Shown in pieces: positions 12,232 through 23,016 of a stretch of DNA of 64,000 bases; position 1 is the stretch's first letter, and each line of letters begins with the position of its first letter. Origin of the DNA: Marchantia polymorpha subsp. ruderalis (Eukaryota; Streptophyta; Marchantiopsida; Marchantiales; Marchantiaceae); the NCBI GenBank assembly GCA_037833965.1, contig AP031353.1:5830501-5894500 (forward strand), in the 5' to 3' direction. A program made the translations under genes and the position numbers. Below the pieces are notes generated by a model. The model did not search any database, had not been told where the DNA came from, and was given only the letters and a program-made list of their open reading frames with translations.

Positions 12232-15200
12232 ATAATGGTGTTTTTATATCCATCTTTTGGTCAATCCACCTCATCGTCTACTACCTTGACAGTCTTTTGT
12301 GGTAGGACTCATACTAGGTAGAAAGAAATTGGAAAGGTCAAGATGAAATCTGGATCTATATATAAGTCTAAAGATGATAAGAACATCAAGTCTTGGAAAC
12401 GTGGCAAATATGGTCACATTTGCAAAGATTGTCGTAGTAAGACAACCGGTGAACCCTCGGCAAGCATGGCTGTAACTGAGGATTTCAACTATGCTTTTTA
12501 TTTTTCTTTCCATGTTGAAAAAAATGAATGGATTTTGGATTTAGCTTGCTCTTACCACATTTGTCACGTTAAGGAGTTTTTCAAATCTTACACTCTGTCA
12601 ACCGGTTCAATTTCTATTGGAAGTGATTAGACCTGCAAAAATGTCTGCACTGGATTTGTGAAGATGCAGATGTTTGATATTGGGTGTTTTGTATCTTGAT
12701 CAACGTACGGCACATCCCTTATATATGTAAGAACTTAATCTCACTTGGAAACTAGACTTGAAAGGGCTTAAGTGAAGCACTGACTGTGAAATGTTGAGTG
12801 TGATGTATGGTTCTTACATTGTCATGAGGAGCTCAAGACTGAAAATCTATACATCTTGGAGGATCCAACGATCTTTGGAGAGGCACATGTTACTACTTTC
12901 CGGATTTGATTTCTCATCTGTGGCATAATCGATGTGATCTCATGAATGAAAGGGATTTGATCATTTTACACAAAGAGTTTATTGCCCAAAATAAAGCAAT
13001 GCAAGCTCAAATTTTGTGAGCACTGTGTATTTGGCAAACATACAATAGCTGCATTTGGCGTTGATGCGCATAGCTCAAGGCATATTTTCAATTACATTCA
13101 TTTTGATCTGTAGAAAACTTTTCCTACTCCCTCATACTCTGCAAAGATATATTACGTGATCTTTGTGGATGAATATTTGTGTTGATTTACTTCATGCAAC
13201 AAAAGTTTGAGTTCTTTGAAATTCTCAAAAACTGGAAAATCTTAGTTGAGACCTAGATCATAAAGAAGGAGAGATTTTGCGCACAGATAACATCGGGAAA
13301 TACAACTTAATGGAGTTTCAATTGTATTGCATAAGAGAGTTGATCACTTGCCATCTCTCCACATTGTATATTTTGGAGCAAAATGATATGTTTGAGAAAC
13401 TCAATTGCACACTCTTGGAGCACTCTTGAAGTATGTTGAGTCTTGCTGGTTTACCTCATACGTTTTGGGCTTAAGCTGTGAATCTCGCAACTTACTTGGT
13501 AAACTAAGTAAACCTAATAGCTTTATCAAGTTCAAGACACTGTTTGATTTGTGGTACAAACGGTTAGATGATCACTCTATGTTGAGAGTTTTTGGTTGTG
13601 ATGCTTATGCTCTTACTTCAAGGAATAATAAGACTAAGCTTGAGCCTAAAGCCAAGATCAAGGTTGTGGGATGTCAATGCTTGCAAACTCATTATCAATA
13701 AAGATTTTTCAATCAATGAATCCAAATTATTGAATGAGGAGGAGAAAGTGCAGACTTCCGTTACTAACAATAACAAGACTTTTGACCTTGACACCGTTGA
13801 GGAACAAATTGTTATTGACATCACTAATGATGGATCATAAGGAAAGATTTCACTTTTTGTAGAACAAGAGAACTTTATTGCTAATGAGCCAGCACCAGAA
13901 TCATTATCATCATATATTGAATAAGCGGAATCTTCATCAAGGCAACATTCACAAAGTGCGGCTGAACGTTAAGCTTTGACTAGGTATGACACTTGGTTTG
14001 ACTCTTTAGTTATTGATGATATTGAAGCTGCTACTAAGGATTCATGTGACGCCTTAATCACGGAAGATTGGGATTCATCTTCTTTCCATGAAGCTCTAAT
14101 TTTTAGTGAGAAGCAAGAATGAAATGCAGCAATGCAAAAGTAGATGAAATCACTTCTTGCCAACAACACTTGGAAACTCGTTGAGTTGAACCAAGGAGAA
14201 ATAATGGTAGATTGTAAGTGGATTTACAAGAAGAAGAATGGATACATATGAAAAAATTTTCAAGGCTAGATTGGTAGCCAAGGGATTCACACAATGCAAA
14301 GATGGAGATTACAATGAAGTTTTTGCATTAGTATCAAAGTACTAAAAAATATGTGTGATATGTGTACTTGTGATTGTACATGATCTAGCTTTTGATCAGA
14401 TGAATGTTGTCATAGCATTTTTTTATTCAATACTTGATGTAGTGATATTCATGAGGCAACTCCAAGATCTTCTCATGAAAGAAAAGGAAGGCATGGTATA
14501 CAAGTTGTTTAAATCTTTACATCTTTACATCTTTACATTTTTAAAGTAAAGTCCTAAACAATGAGATAAACGCTTCAACAACTTCATGTACTCACAAGGT
14601 TTCATAATGAGTACATATGATCCTTGTGTTTACTTGAAGAAGGTTTTTGATGCGACATTTTAGCTCATCATTCTTGTCTTGTATGTTGATGACATGCTTA
14701 TTGCTGCTCAAGAAGATTTGATGTTGATGAGTAGAAGTCTAAGTTGAGTTCAACCTTCAACGTGAAGAATCTAGTTCTTTTCAAACAAATTCTTGATTTG
14801 AAGGTATTTTGGTATTAGAAAGCAGTAAAGCTTTGATTATCTCTATAGAAGTATGCATAGAAGTTGCTTGCCAAGTTCAGCAGAGCGGAAGCTAAACCTG
14901 TGAATACTTCATTGGCTACTCATTTTTTATTTTTAGTAGCTCAATGTACTACAGATGCGGATGAGAAAAGCTTAATGTCTTCTATTTTCTATGAAAGTGC
15001 AGTAGATAGTCTCATGTATTTGATGGTGTGCACATGATCGGATGTAGCTTTTGTTGTAGGTAAGGTGAGCAGGTACATGTCAAATCTAGACAAGATGCAT
15101 TGAAAAGAAGTGAAGTGTATACTTAGATAATTTAAGAATTCTATAAAACATGCCTTATTGTTTGATGTCAAAGCAATGAAAGCCAGGTCAATTTTGGATT

Positions 15201-15651
15201 ACGTGGATGTTGATCATGAGAAGACTTGGACAAGAAGAAATCAACAATAATATATGTTTTTACTCTTACATATGGTTGCATTAGTTGGAGATCTATTCTT
15301 AAAAAATGCATCTCTTTGTTATCTATGGAAGTTGAATGTGTTGTAGCAGCGGAGGCAACAAAGAAATCAATCTGGTTGAACAAGCTTATCACTCATATGA
15401 GATTGCCTTAGCGTGATGTCAATCTTCATTGTGATAGTCAAAGTGCGCTTCATATTGCTGAAAATCAGGTGATAAATAGTAGGGTGAAGCACATTGACAT
15501 CGGATATCACTTTATCATGCATGTTGTCTGTGAACGCGCTTAAACTCATCAAGATTGATGGAAAGCTTAATCCGGCTGATGGCTTTACCAAGGTGATTCC
15601 TTCCGATAAGTTTTCAAAACACCGTGCAACTTTGCAGATTTTGCAGCATTG
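12232..15651 (+). pseudogene. Copia-2 gag-pol: zinc knuckle, PR, IN, RT, RNase H
   Basis: This is the remainder of the Copia-2 polyprotein with domains in canonical Ty1-copia order but many stops and frameshifts. The Gag zinc knuckle near 12392-12432 reads WKRGKYGHICKDC, with the first Cys of CX2CX4HX4C lost. The protease block WILDLACSYHIC at about 12529 has Leu where DS(A/G)C is usual. The integrase zinc region starts with LWHNRCDLMNE at 12919 and continues KLKFCEHCVFGKH, then NYIHFDL near 13100. The linker spans 13700-14200. RT has VDCKWIYKKKN near 14205 and YVDDMLI at 14681-14701. RNase H reads DKKKSTIIYVFTLTYGCISW at 15229. The C-terminus has CDSQSALHIAENQV and a degenerate NPADGFTK. The order IN before RT separates Copia from Gypsy. 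Confidence 0.88.
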
Positions 15652-15736
15652 ATTTAAATTACATGATAATTTCTATGTATCTAGTTTTTCTCTAACATGT
15701 TGTCAATTACAATTTAATTGAAGTAAATCCTTGTTC

Positions 15737-16038
15737 ATAGGGGAAAAGCTAAAGGTTAATTTTACTTTTTAAAACTTTTCGCTGAAAGTATATATGGATC
15801 ATAAAAACGGTCTCCTCTAAGATTTGAGTTGAGGAGGAGTTTGTAAACTTCATTCTCATCTTGTTAATCATAGTTAGTTTAAACCTAGTTAGGCTTGGAT
15901 TCTAATCAGAGTCTGGAATACTTAATTTGAGAACAAGCACAATATTGTTTCAGTCTCACATGTACACAACATTGGAGAGATAGTGGATAAATTGGCTATG
16001 AAGGCGTGATGTACATTCTCGCTTTAGTGAAGCTTTGT
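15737..16038 (+). repeat. Copia-2 polypurine tract and truncated 3' LTR
   Basis: ATAGGGGAAAAG at 15737-15748 is the polypurine tract, 86 bp after the polyprotein end. The following ~290 bp align with the 5' LTR until GAAGCTTTGTGG near 16038, where similarity stops. The 5' LTR continues another ~115 bp (to 5875) in its own copy, so this LTR lacks its 3' third. An unrelated AT-rich stretch with TTCGGCCGAAG motifs (16041-16250) leads to the next element. Confidence 0.7.
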
Positions 16039-16252
16039 GGTGCACATTTTTTTTAATTTTTGCATAAAAAAGTAAATTTGAAACGTATCGGCTGTAGATT
16101 ATATACATATAATTTTATAGTTGTAGAAGTTAGGAGATATAATGAAGATTAGGTAACCAGTAGTACGAAGATGAAATCTGCCTTCGGCCGAAGACCTTCG
16201 GATCTTTGGCGCAAACATTTTTGGCAATGAAATAGTTGGGCCTTCGGCAAAG

Positions 16253-17680
16253 ATGACTTGTCACAATTTGAATTTGCCAGAGGCCGGACAAGAACTTCTC
16301 GCACTGCAAGTGTCAATTCGCGTGCGTGTGAAGAGCGTTAGGGCGTCAAGGTTAAGAGCACGAAGCGGGCACTTCGCGTCGACATTGTGTGAGAGAGAGA
16401 TTTGCAATCGAAAGCATCGAGGCATACACGGTAGGAGACTTGACGCAGCCTAAGAAACTCGCTGTGCCGAAGTTGGTTTCACTCAGGGTGCATGAGGTCA
16501 AATTACGGAAGTATCGACAAGAGTTTATCGCGACGCGCCTGGATTTTCTGCTATGGGACTAGAATTGTGTATCGGCAACAATATGCCAGGAAATTATGGA
16601 CAAGAATCGGCTCAAGAGCACTGACCTCCAAACAATTCGATGCTTTGGACGCTCAAACATTGGACCCGCATCTTAAGTCCATGCGCGGGCAAGGACGGTG
16701 ATTATACATTAGAGAAGGAGAGTGTGAAGTTGACGCAAGCCGAAGAGTTTACCTTAGTGCCACTCTTCCAAAACCGGCAATAAAGCACAAACGGATGGCG
16801 AACAGTGGAGTATTGCGACCCGAAGAGACGTGCGGTAGCGACAGCAGTGATATCCATCTTACGGCCGCAACGAACAACACATGTCACAGCATGGCAAGTA
16901 GGATTTATCGAACGCGCGTTGAGGGGAAAAGCAATTCATTGGGCGAAGATCTTGTAAGACTTGGTTTGAATCAACGTTAGTAATAGATCGAAGGGAGGTT
17001 CGATCATTCACATGACAACCTTCTTGGTGCATTTCTATCGAGGGATGGAACTCTTAACGCATGGAGAACTACTCTTAACTAAAGGAGCAAGACCTTCAGA
17101 AGTGCAGAGTGAGGATCCGAAAGAGGAAGAAGTGAAACCTTCAGAGGAGAGTACGGCGACGACAAGTCAAGATCTTCTGTCTTTGGGGAGGAGGCAGCCA
17201 TCTTCGGAGAGGAATGAGATTTCAGAGAAGGAAGATATGCTAGAACCGAAGACGAGCGAAGAGTATGCAAAGGAGCTTACTCCGAGCGAAGAGATATTGG
17301 ATTAGGTGGTAGCGCAAATTGATGGGACGATGGTGAAATCCTCCAAGATTCCCTCGCCTCAAGCAACTGAGGGAGTGGTAGGACCCGAAGTAGAGATGAG
17401 ATCTTTGGAGGAAGAGCCGCAAGAGTTGGTAGTTGCATTTCTGGACTTCCTACAGAATAGCAATGTTCCCTTGTTGAAGTACTTAGATAGGAAGAGAGGG
17501 AAGTACGCAATCTCAAAGGAGGCAGGATTCTATGTAGAGTTGATCAGGAATAGTACTCACATTAAGCAAGCGGCGGCAATGAAGACAACCGAAGAGATGA
17601 AGAGAGAATGTGAGGAAGTAACTGCGAAGGTTGCAGAAAGAGTTGCGAGCTTGACATCTAAATGCGCGACAAGAGTGTAA
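16253..17680 (+). pseudogene. Coiled-coil ORF element C, frame-broken and truncated
   Basis: Function unknown. Pieces in order across several frames: a basic N-terminal segment (16253-16453); ARKLWTRIGSRALT (16492-16701); a conserved module at about 16690-16980, readable as KESVKLTQAEEFTL, then PQRTTHVTAWQVGFIERAL and IHWAKIL; FLVHFYRGMELLT opening an acidic linker (17012-17305); and a predicted coiled coil (17306-17680) with LLKYLDRKRGKYA and YVELIRNSTHIK. Elements F, D and E have the same module order, so this is a dispersed family. The coding sequence is cut after LTSKCATR by the minus-strand L unit, whose terminal TGTAATAAC supplies the TAA stop. I recall such proteins from Marchantia predictions, but this was not searched. 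No RT, integrase or protease motif is present, suggesting a non-autonomous element. Confidence 0.65.
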
Positions 17681-18173
17681 TAACCTATCAAAGGCTAAAA
17701 CTGCAGTATAGCAGCAAAAAGGTCGAACCCACAGGGACACAGGCAACACACAGAGTACTAAATGTCACGTTTTAACAGACTATTGAAGAGTTTGAATTCT
17801 CAGGCGACTGTCACTCCCAGAAATACTACAAGTGCTCAACTCGGAGGTCACTCGGAGGACACACAGTGCAGCGTAGTTCACCCCAACACACACCTGAAAT
17901 TATAAAAACACAACTCAGAGGTCGGTTAAGACCTCCACTTAAGGTTTAGGGGGAAAGTTTCTCAAGAGTACACTAAGAGGATCTGCAGGTTGTGTTCCCC
18001 AACTCCGAATTGTTAACTCTGACTGCTAGTGCAGAGCATCCGGGTTGGACTTCCTACTTCGGATGCGGTACTTTCGTCAAACCGAAGTCACTCACACGGG
18101 GTGAACAACACACTCAACTCACAAAACGCGCAGAGAATACAGGAATCCAAACTGAGAAACTCGATTGAGAAAA
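17676..18173 (-). repeat. L unit (3' terminal repeat), copy in C
   Basis: This is a ~0.5-kb unit with a sharp end: on this plus strand it begins TGTAATAAC immediately after truncated coding sequence. On its own strand (minus) it reads TCTCTGCGCG, a CCCCCT(A/T) motif, TTTCAGGTGTG, TGAGAATTCAAACTC, ACGTGACA, then ends TTACA. The same ordered blocks occur downstream of D (to 23192) and E (to 52921). TG...CA termini and the GTGACA-plus-TTxGTACTC block are LTR-like, so it may be the LTR of the coiled-coil element family. Here it lies antisense to the ORF it cuts. Confidence 0.6.
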
Positions 18174-18625
18174 GATCAAGTGTCACAACTTAACATTCTA
18201 TTGACGAGTTTGAATTCTCAAGCACTAGTCATTCCCCGAAGGCGCCTCAAGCAGCGTACAACCTGAATTGACAACCAAGGTTTACTCGAAGTAACAAAAC
18301 TTCACTTTGGCATTCAAGGGGGAAAAATCTTGAAGGAGTACAAACAAGAACAATCACTCGAAGGTGTAAGACCAAACTGCTCAGTATCTAACTAGACTAC
18401 GCTAGCTTAGAGCATTCGGCCGAAGGCCTTCAGCTACAAAATGCAATAACTTCGTCAAGCTGTAGCTCGTCTTGCGCGGTGACAGAACTAAGGACACAAA
18501 CGCGCAGAGAAAATGAGTTCCTGAACTACACTTCCAAAATTGGGAAATCCTCAAGGCAAGACGCCTTGAACTACTTTATACAATCTAAAATCCTAACTAA
18601 CTAACACTCCACTCTACGCTACAAG
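18174..18625 (-). repeat. 3' flank / partial L unit of element F
   Basis: Read on the minus strand from 18625, this has TATAAAGTAGTTCAAGG, a 7-bp stem-loop (18551-18569), TTCTCTGCGCGTTTG, CACCGCGCAAGACG, TTTTTCCCCCTTGAATG, TGAGAATTCAAACTC and GTGACACTTGATC. The order matches the L units of D and E, but it stops at GTGACACTTGAT and jumps straight into the start region of the next L unit at about 18173. It is a diverged L copy missing its last ~110 bp. Confidence 0.6.
18551..18569 (-). other. Conserved 3' stem-loop, F copy
   Basis: TCAAGGC and GCCTTGA form a 7-bp perfect stem with a 5-nt loop. The equivalent positions in D (22655-22672) and E (52409-52426) also form a stem; the outer pair is C-G in D, T-A here and T-G in E. 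See the finding on covariation. Confidence 0.6.
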
Positions 18626-20893
18626 TCATCTACTATGCCTCTTGTGCGAAGGCCGACCGCACACTGACTCCCTACGTGACCAGTCTTCGGCCCTACTGCG
18701 CAGTCCCAGCCGCCGCAACACCGCGGTCACCTCTGCCTCAAGGTTTGCAATTGCGTCTCGCGACCTCGCCAGGAAGGAATCTAACCGCTTTTCTACTTGC
18801 CGTTGACTCCGACTGTCACCCGACATCAAGTCCGCCGCACGAATCTCTAATTCGCGCAAGGTAACTCTCTTCCGTGCTGCCAACTCCCAAAGAGTGTAAC
18901 CTCTCAGACACTGGTTCACTCGCGCGACTAACTCCTCTCGCGTGCGATCAGTCGCGCGCCGGTTGTCGCCTTCAAACTCCACTTACTGTAGCTCCACATC
19001 CGCACGCTGCACTCTCAATTTGTCGCACTGCGATGCAAGCGACGCAATAACTTCTCATCTGCCTTGCGTGCGATCTGACACTGCTCCAGCAACTGTGTCT
19101 GCTGCACGAGCTCCTCTGCCAAGGTACTATTCTGAATTCGCTCCGAATAGAGCTCCGCCTCGATCTGTGCGCGTTGCTTCACAAATTCGCGCTGAGCTTC
19201 GGCTGCTGCGTCATCGCGCAGCTACAGTACTGCCTTCTGCAGTTTCCGCGAGAGTGTAAGATGTCCGTGCAGGGCATCATTCTTCTTCGCCAAATCTCTG
19301 TACTTGTGGTCTAGGGAAATCAGCTCGGAATTTGTCGCTACTTTGATTCGCATCCGATTCCTCACCAATTCAACGTAGGATCCCCGATGGCGGAGAATAA
19401 GCATACTTCGCCGCCTTGCAATCAAGGTACCGCAATAGCTATACCACCTGTTCGCACAGCACTCCTGTCGGCGTATCCTGCACCGACTGCACTTCCTAAC
19501 CCTCCGAATTCGACTTGTCCTCTGAGTCGAGGATCTTTGTCGCCACAGAAATCCTTGGCGATTCCCTGGAACTAGGTCGCATGGCTTCTTCTGCCGCGAC
19601 CGCCACTCCACTCCCTGCCAAGATCTCCAAGGGACATCTGGCTTCCGGCAGGCCCGCTTCTCTTGCCCGATCTGCTATCGCTGAAGGCGCTTGTGCCGAA
19701 GGCACACGTGTCTCCTCCTTCCGGCCTTCGTCCTTGGCCGATTCCTCAAGTTGGGTCTGCGCGGAAAGCTTCTGACCCGAAGTCCTCTAAGACGAAGGCT
19801 CCTCCCTAAACTTCTCCTGTGCCCAAGGCTCTGGACCCGAAGTCGAGTCGACGAAAGGTACTTGCCTAGAGGTGAAGCATCTGTCCCTCGCTGGCACACT
19901 GGTAGGTGCCGCATGCCGTCTTCCTTAGCCTGAAGGCCTTCTTGCCTCCTCCGAAGGCGTCCGTGCCTTCGGTGCAGGGAGGTCCGCTGTACTCCCGCTA
20001 ACTCGTGCACTCGCATCCTCCCCCGAGGATGATGAGTTCTGTCTCTCCGCGGCTCGTCCGTGTTTTGCGCTGCTTGCCGGCAGAACAAGCTTGCGAGCTT
20101 TCTGCTTCGGCCGACTAGAGGGCTCGTGAACCGCCCGACTTCGAGCGGGAGCAGCAGACACTTCTCGCTGACTTTGCTCCGCATCTTTCTCCCATTTCAG
20201 CTTCCGCGGAATTCGTACTGCTCGGGGTTCTTCTTCTGCTCGTGGTCGAGTTGGTGGTGTGCATGCGGGCGTCTCGTCTGTGTCTGTGTCGACCTCGACA
20301 TCCTTCACGTACCTGCCCAGATTGCTGCGTGACAGCAAGGGAAACTGAACTCGCTACATTGATGTCAAGCACCCCATCAACCGATAGAAATTAATCAAGA
20401 ATGGGAAGAGGTGATTGATCAATCCCTTCTCCTCCTGCGCGTGCTGTCGCGTTGCCTTCCATAGAATCCAAGCCCAATGGATCGGAGCTCCAGACAACGC
20501 CAGCTCCACAAACCCCACTTTCCAAGAAGTCATGTAGGTGGTCCGGTGCGGTTGCAAAATTTGGAGGAGTGCTACCGCGACATTCCTCCGCAAGCGATCC
20601 TTGTAGTCACGGGTCTTGTACCCGTTCTTGCTGGACTTGCTATTCTTGAAAAGGGCACCGAATGAAATCTCTTCTTCCTTCGTGACCTGCACACTCTCGC
20701 ATTCGAAAAGAAGGTGGCCTTCTTCTCCCGCGCACCTTCCCAACACTTCTTTCCAGTCGCTGACCTGCCATCTTTCCGGATGTGATGGTAATCCGCGCGG
20801 AGGTTGGTTCCTCTCCCGCAGCCACTCGCGTACCATCTCCGGACACACCCAATTCCATCCCAATAGGAGGAAATCGAGCTTAACCACACACAT
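18626..20893 (-). pseudogene. Coiled-coil ORF element F, frame-broken
   Basis: This minus-strand member of the same family preserves the N-terminal module best. From 20893 it reads MVREWLRERN, WKEVLGRCAGEEGHLLFE, SVQVTKEEEISFGALFKNSK, RRNVAVALLQILQPHRTTYM, WKVGFVELALSGAPIHWAW and FLINFYRLMGCLT. A long low-complexity basic/acidic linker with Arg, Ser and Pro follows (about 20340-19500), then a degraded YLDCKAAKYA coiled coil near 19430, and a C-terminal module RVNQCLRGYTLWELAARKRV with FLARSRDAIANLEAEVTAVL (18982-18626). Several stops and frame changes interrupt it. G+C content is clearly higher than in flanking DNA. Tail-to-tail with C and head-to-head with D. Role unknown; conservation of this module in F, C and E suggests it was once under selection. 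Confidence 0.65.
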
Positions 20894-20896
20894 CGG

Positions 20897-22626
20897 GTTG
20901 ATTCAGGAAGAGTACAACTGTTATTTGTCTCTGTTCTTGATCAACTTCTATAGGGGTATGGGACTATTGACTCCTGAAGAGATTGAAGTCTTTCCATCAC
21001 GAGCAGTACCACGGGAAGGAGAAGAAGTGATGTTGGCTAACGAGGTCAACTCGGACCTTGAGGGCGATCCGCGGTACTCACTCCATTAAAGAAGAAAGCG
21101 GTCTCGAGGCCGGCAAGACTCACAGCCGAGGAAGAAACAAAGAATCGATGAGGCCGCTGTAGCAGAGGACCGGTTACGACGTGTGGCTCCCATTGAGATG
21201 CGGGACAGGTCAAAAATGAAGGCCATGAGGTTGATTCAGGAAGACGATAGTAGCACGGAGAGTAGGAGGGCTGCGTCAAGAGGTCATCATGTGAACGAAG
21301 TAGGGCCAGCGATGATGGCAGCCAGAGGGAAGGAGAAATCGGTGAGGGAGAAGCCCCGAGTTATAGAAGAACGGTCAACGCCTGTTAAGCCACAACGGGC
21401 TTCAAAGAAAGACAATGGGAAGGCGGTCTTGATTGAGGAAGTTCTCTTGAGGCAGAATGAGGTTCCTTCGGAGGGCATCCGAATGAAGGTTCCTCGGGAA
21501 CGGGCCTTTGAGGTACTGACGATGTCATAAGATACTAAAGATGACCATGTGGCATGAGAGGAAGTTGCGGCGAAGGCCGTAGAAGACGTAGCAGCAGCCG
21601 AGAGTGGTCCGCATAAGGTAGTTTCACCCCGGACCTCCAGTGATACCGTCATACTAGAGACGGGTGAGGAATCCTCAGCGGAAGAGACATAGTCGCCAGT
21701 CCTTGATGCCGCCGACATGTTGAGTGTGCAGGTACTTCTATTGCTCCAATACCTCGACCGGAAGCGGGAGAAGTATGCAGACGGCTGCATCAATGAGTCC
21801 TACGTGGAGATAGTGCGTAACCGGACACGGACCAAGGTATTGGTGGCGGCTGAGGTCGCCGCAAAGGAACGTAAGAGTCAGCCAACAGAAGCAAGCTACC
21901 AAGCACTTCGGAAGAGGCTAGTTGAGGAAGTTGAGAAGCGAATACAATCGGAGCAAGTCGGCGAGGGTCTACGAGAGGACGTGGAGAGAGCCAACTGCGC
22001 AAGTGTGGACCTCTTGAGCAAGCCGGAGGCATGTAGGACCGCGTACGACGCCGAGTCATTGAAGGTGGATAAGTTGTCAATTGCCGCGAAGAAGAAGGAG
22101 CAAGAGTACCAAATCGAGTTGGCGGTGAGGGCAAAGAAGCTAATCGAGTACGAATCTGCGCAGATCTCGGACCTAGAGCTGATCGAGAAGCTAGAGGCGC
22201 AGTGCGGCGAACTAAGGACGCAACGGTTGCAAGCTGAGGAGAAGTTATGCGAGGTGGAAGCAAAATTGACGGAGGCCGAGTGGAAGAATCGGGAGTTATA
22301 AGAGGAGACTCGTCATGTCTTAATTGCGAGAGTGGAGCGGTGTTTGCGCGGGTATGTTTTGTGGCAGATCAAATCACAACGGACTTCGGTTACGCGAGAT
22401 TGAGCATCGTATAGCCGAGTTGATAGCGCGAAGCGGACGGAGTCATCGCAAGTTATCCAAGAAGCTCGAATTGTATCTTGCGAGATCGCGGGACGCGGTA
22501 GCGAATCAAGAGTTAGAATTAGTAGGCGTTTTGAGAAGATTAGATTTAGAGCGGAGGTTAGAGGCAGCGGCAACTGCCGACTCCGCAAGAGTAGGACCTG
22601 TTTGGTGCTCGCATCGCAGCGGGTGA
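20897..22626 (+). pseudogene. Coiled-coil ORF element D, 5'-truncated
   Basis: Starts inside the family module: FLINFYRGMGLLTPEEIE opens a linker frame (to 21089), a basic linker follows (21183-21530), then a long uninterrupted coiled-coil frame 21717-22301 of about 190 residues with LLLLQYLDRKREKYA, SYVEIVRNRTRTK, heptad-rich KRLVEEVEKR and the run SDLELIEKLEAQCGELR. After one stop comes the C-terminal module with CLRGYVLWQI (22324 on) and a shifted frame equivalent to FLARSRDAVANLE. The N-terminal half (WxxVLxRCAG to IHWAW) is absent because the element begins abruptly next to F at about 20893. The coiled-coil frame is the longest clean frame of the family here. Function unknown; probably inactive. 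Confidence 0.65.
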
Positions 22627-22654
22627 CAGTTTTGGTAGTTAGGAATAAAGTAGT

Positions 22655-22672
22655 CCAAGGCATTGGCCTTGG
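22655..22672 (+). other. Conserved 3' stem-loop, D copy
   Basis: CCAAGGC and GCCTTGG form a 7-bp perfect stem with loop ATTG, 10 bases after an AATAAA. E has the same loop and F a different one. Its place just after AATAAA suggests a role at the transcript 3' end (inference). Confidence 0.6.
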
Positions 22673-22968
22673 GGGTCTTTTTTCAATTTATTTTCTCAAT
22701 TTGGAACTCTGTATTCTCTGCGCGTTTTGTGAGTTGAGTGTGTTGATCACCGCGTGAGAGGTACTTTGGTTTGTCGAACATACCACATCCGAAGTAGGAG
22801 CTCCAATTCGAATGTTCTGAAATAGTGATTAGCTAGTGACAGGATTTAAGCAAATTCGCAATTGGCCGCTGCCTGCAGGTCTTCTGAGTGTACTACTTGG
22901 GAAGTTTCCCCCCTTGAATCTCAAGTTGAGGTTGCGATCAACCTCTGAGTGTTGCAATTACTTGTTTC

Positions 22969-22970
<2 letters not shown>

Positions 22971-23009
<39 letters not shown>

Positions 23010-23016
23010 CGCGCGC
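22971..23016. repeat. (GT)15(GC)8 microsatellite
   Basis: This is a 46-bp perfect alternating purine-pyrimidine tract. It sits where the other L units have only GGTGTGTGTTGG or GGAGTGATGTG, so it expanded within this copy. Such tracts can adopt Z-DNA (established knowledge). Confidence 0.95.

Larger units (their letters stand above)
15169..18400 (+). repeat. Source block C of the inverted copies
   Basis: This 3,232-bp block is the sequence found reverse-complemented in A (as 15169-18236) and B (as 16830-18400). It spans the Copia-2 RNase H end and 3' LTR, the plus-strand coiled-coil ORF, the minus-strand L unit and the start of the F 3' flank. It joins smoothly to its surroundings on both sides (Copia-2 pol on the left, element F on the right), so it is the likely parent of the two copies. 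Confidence 0.85.
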
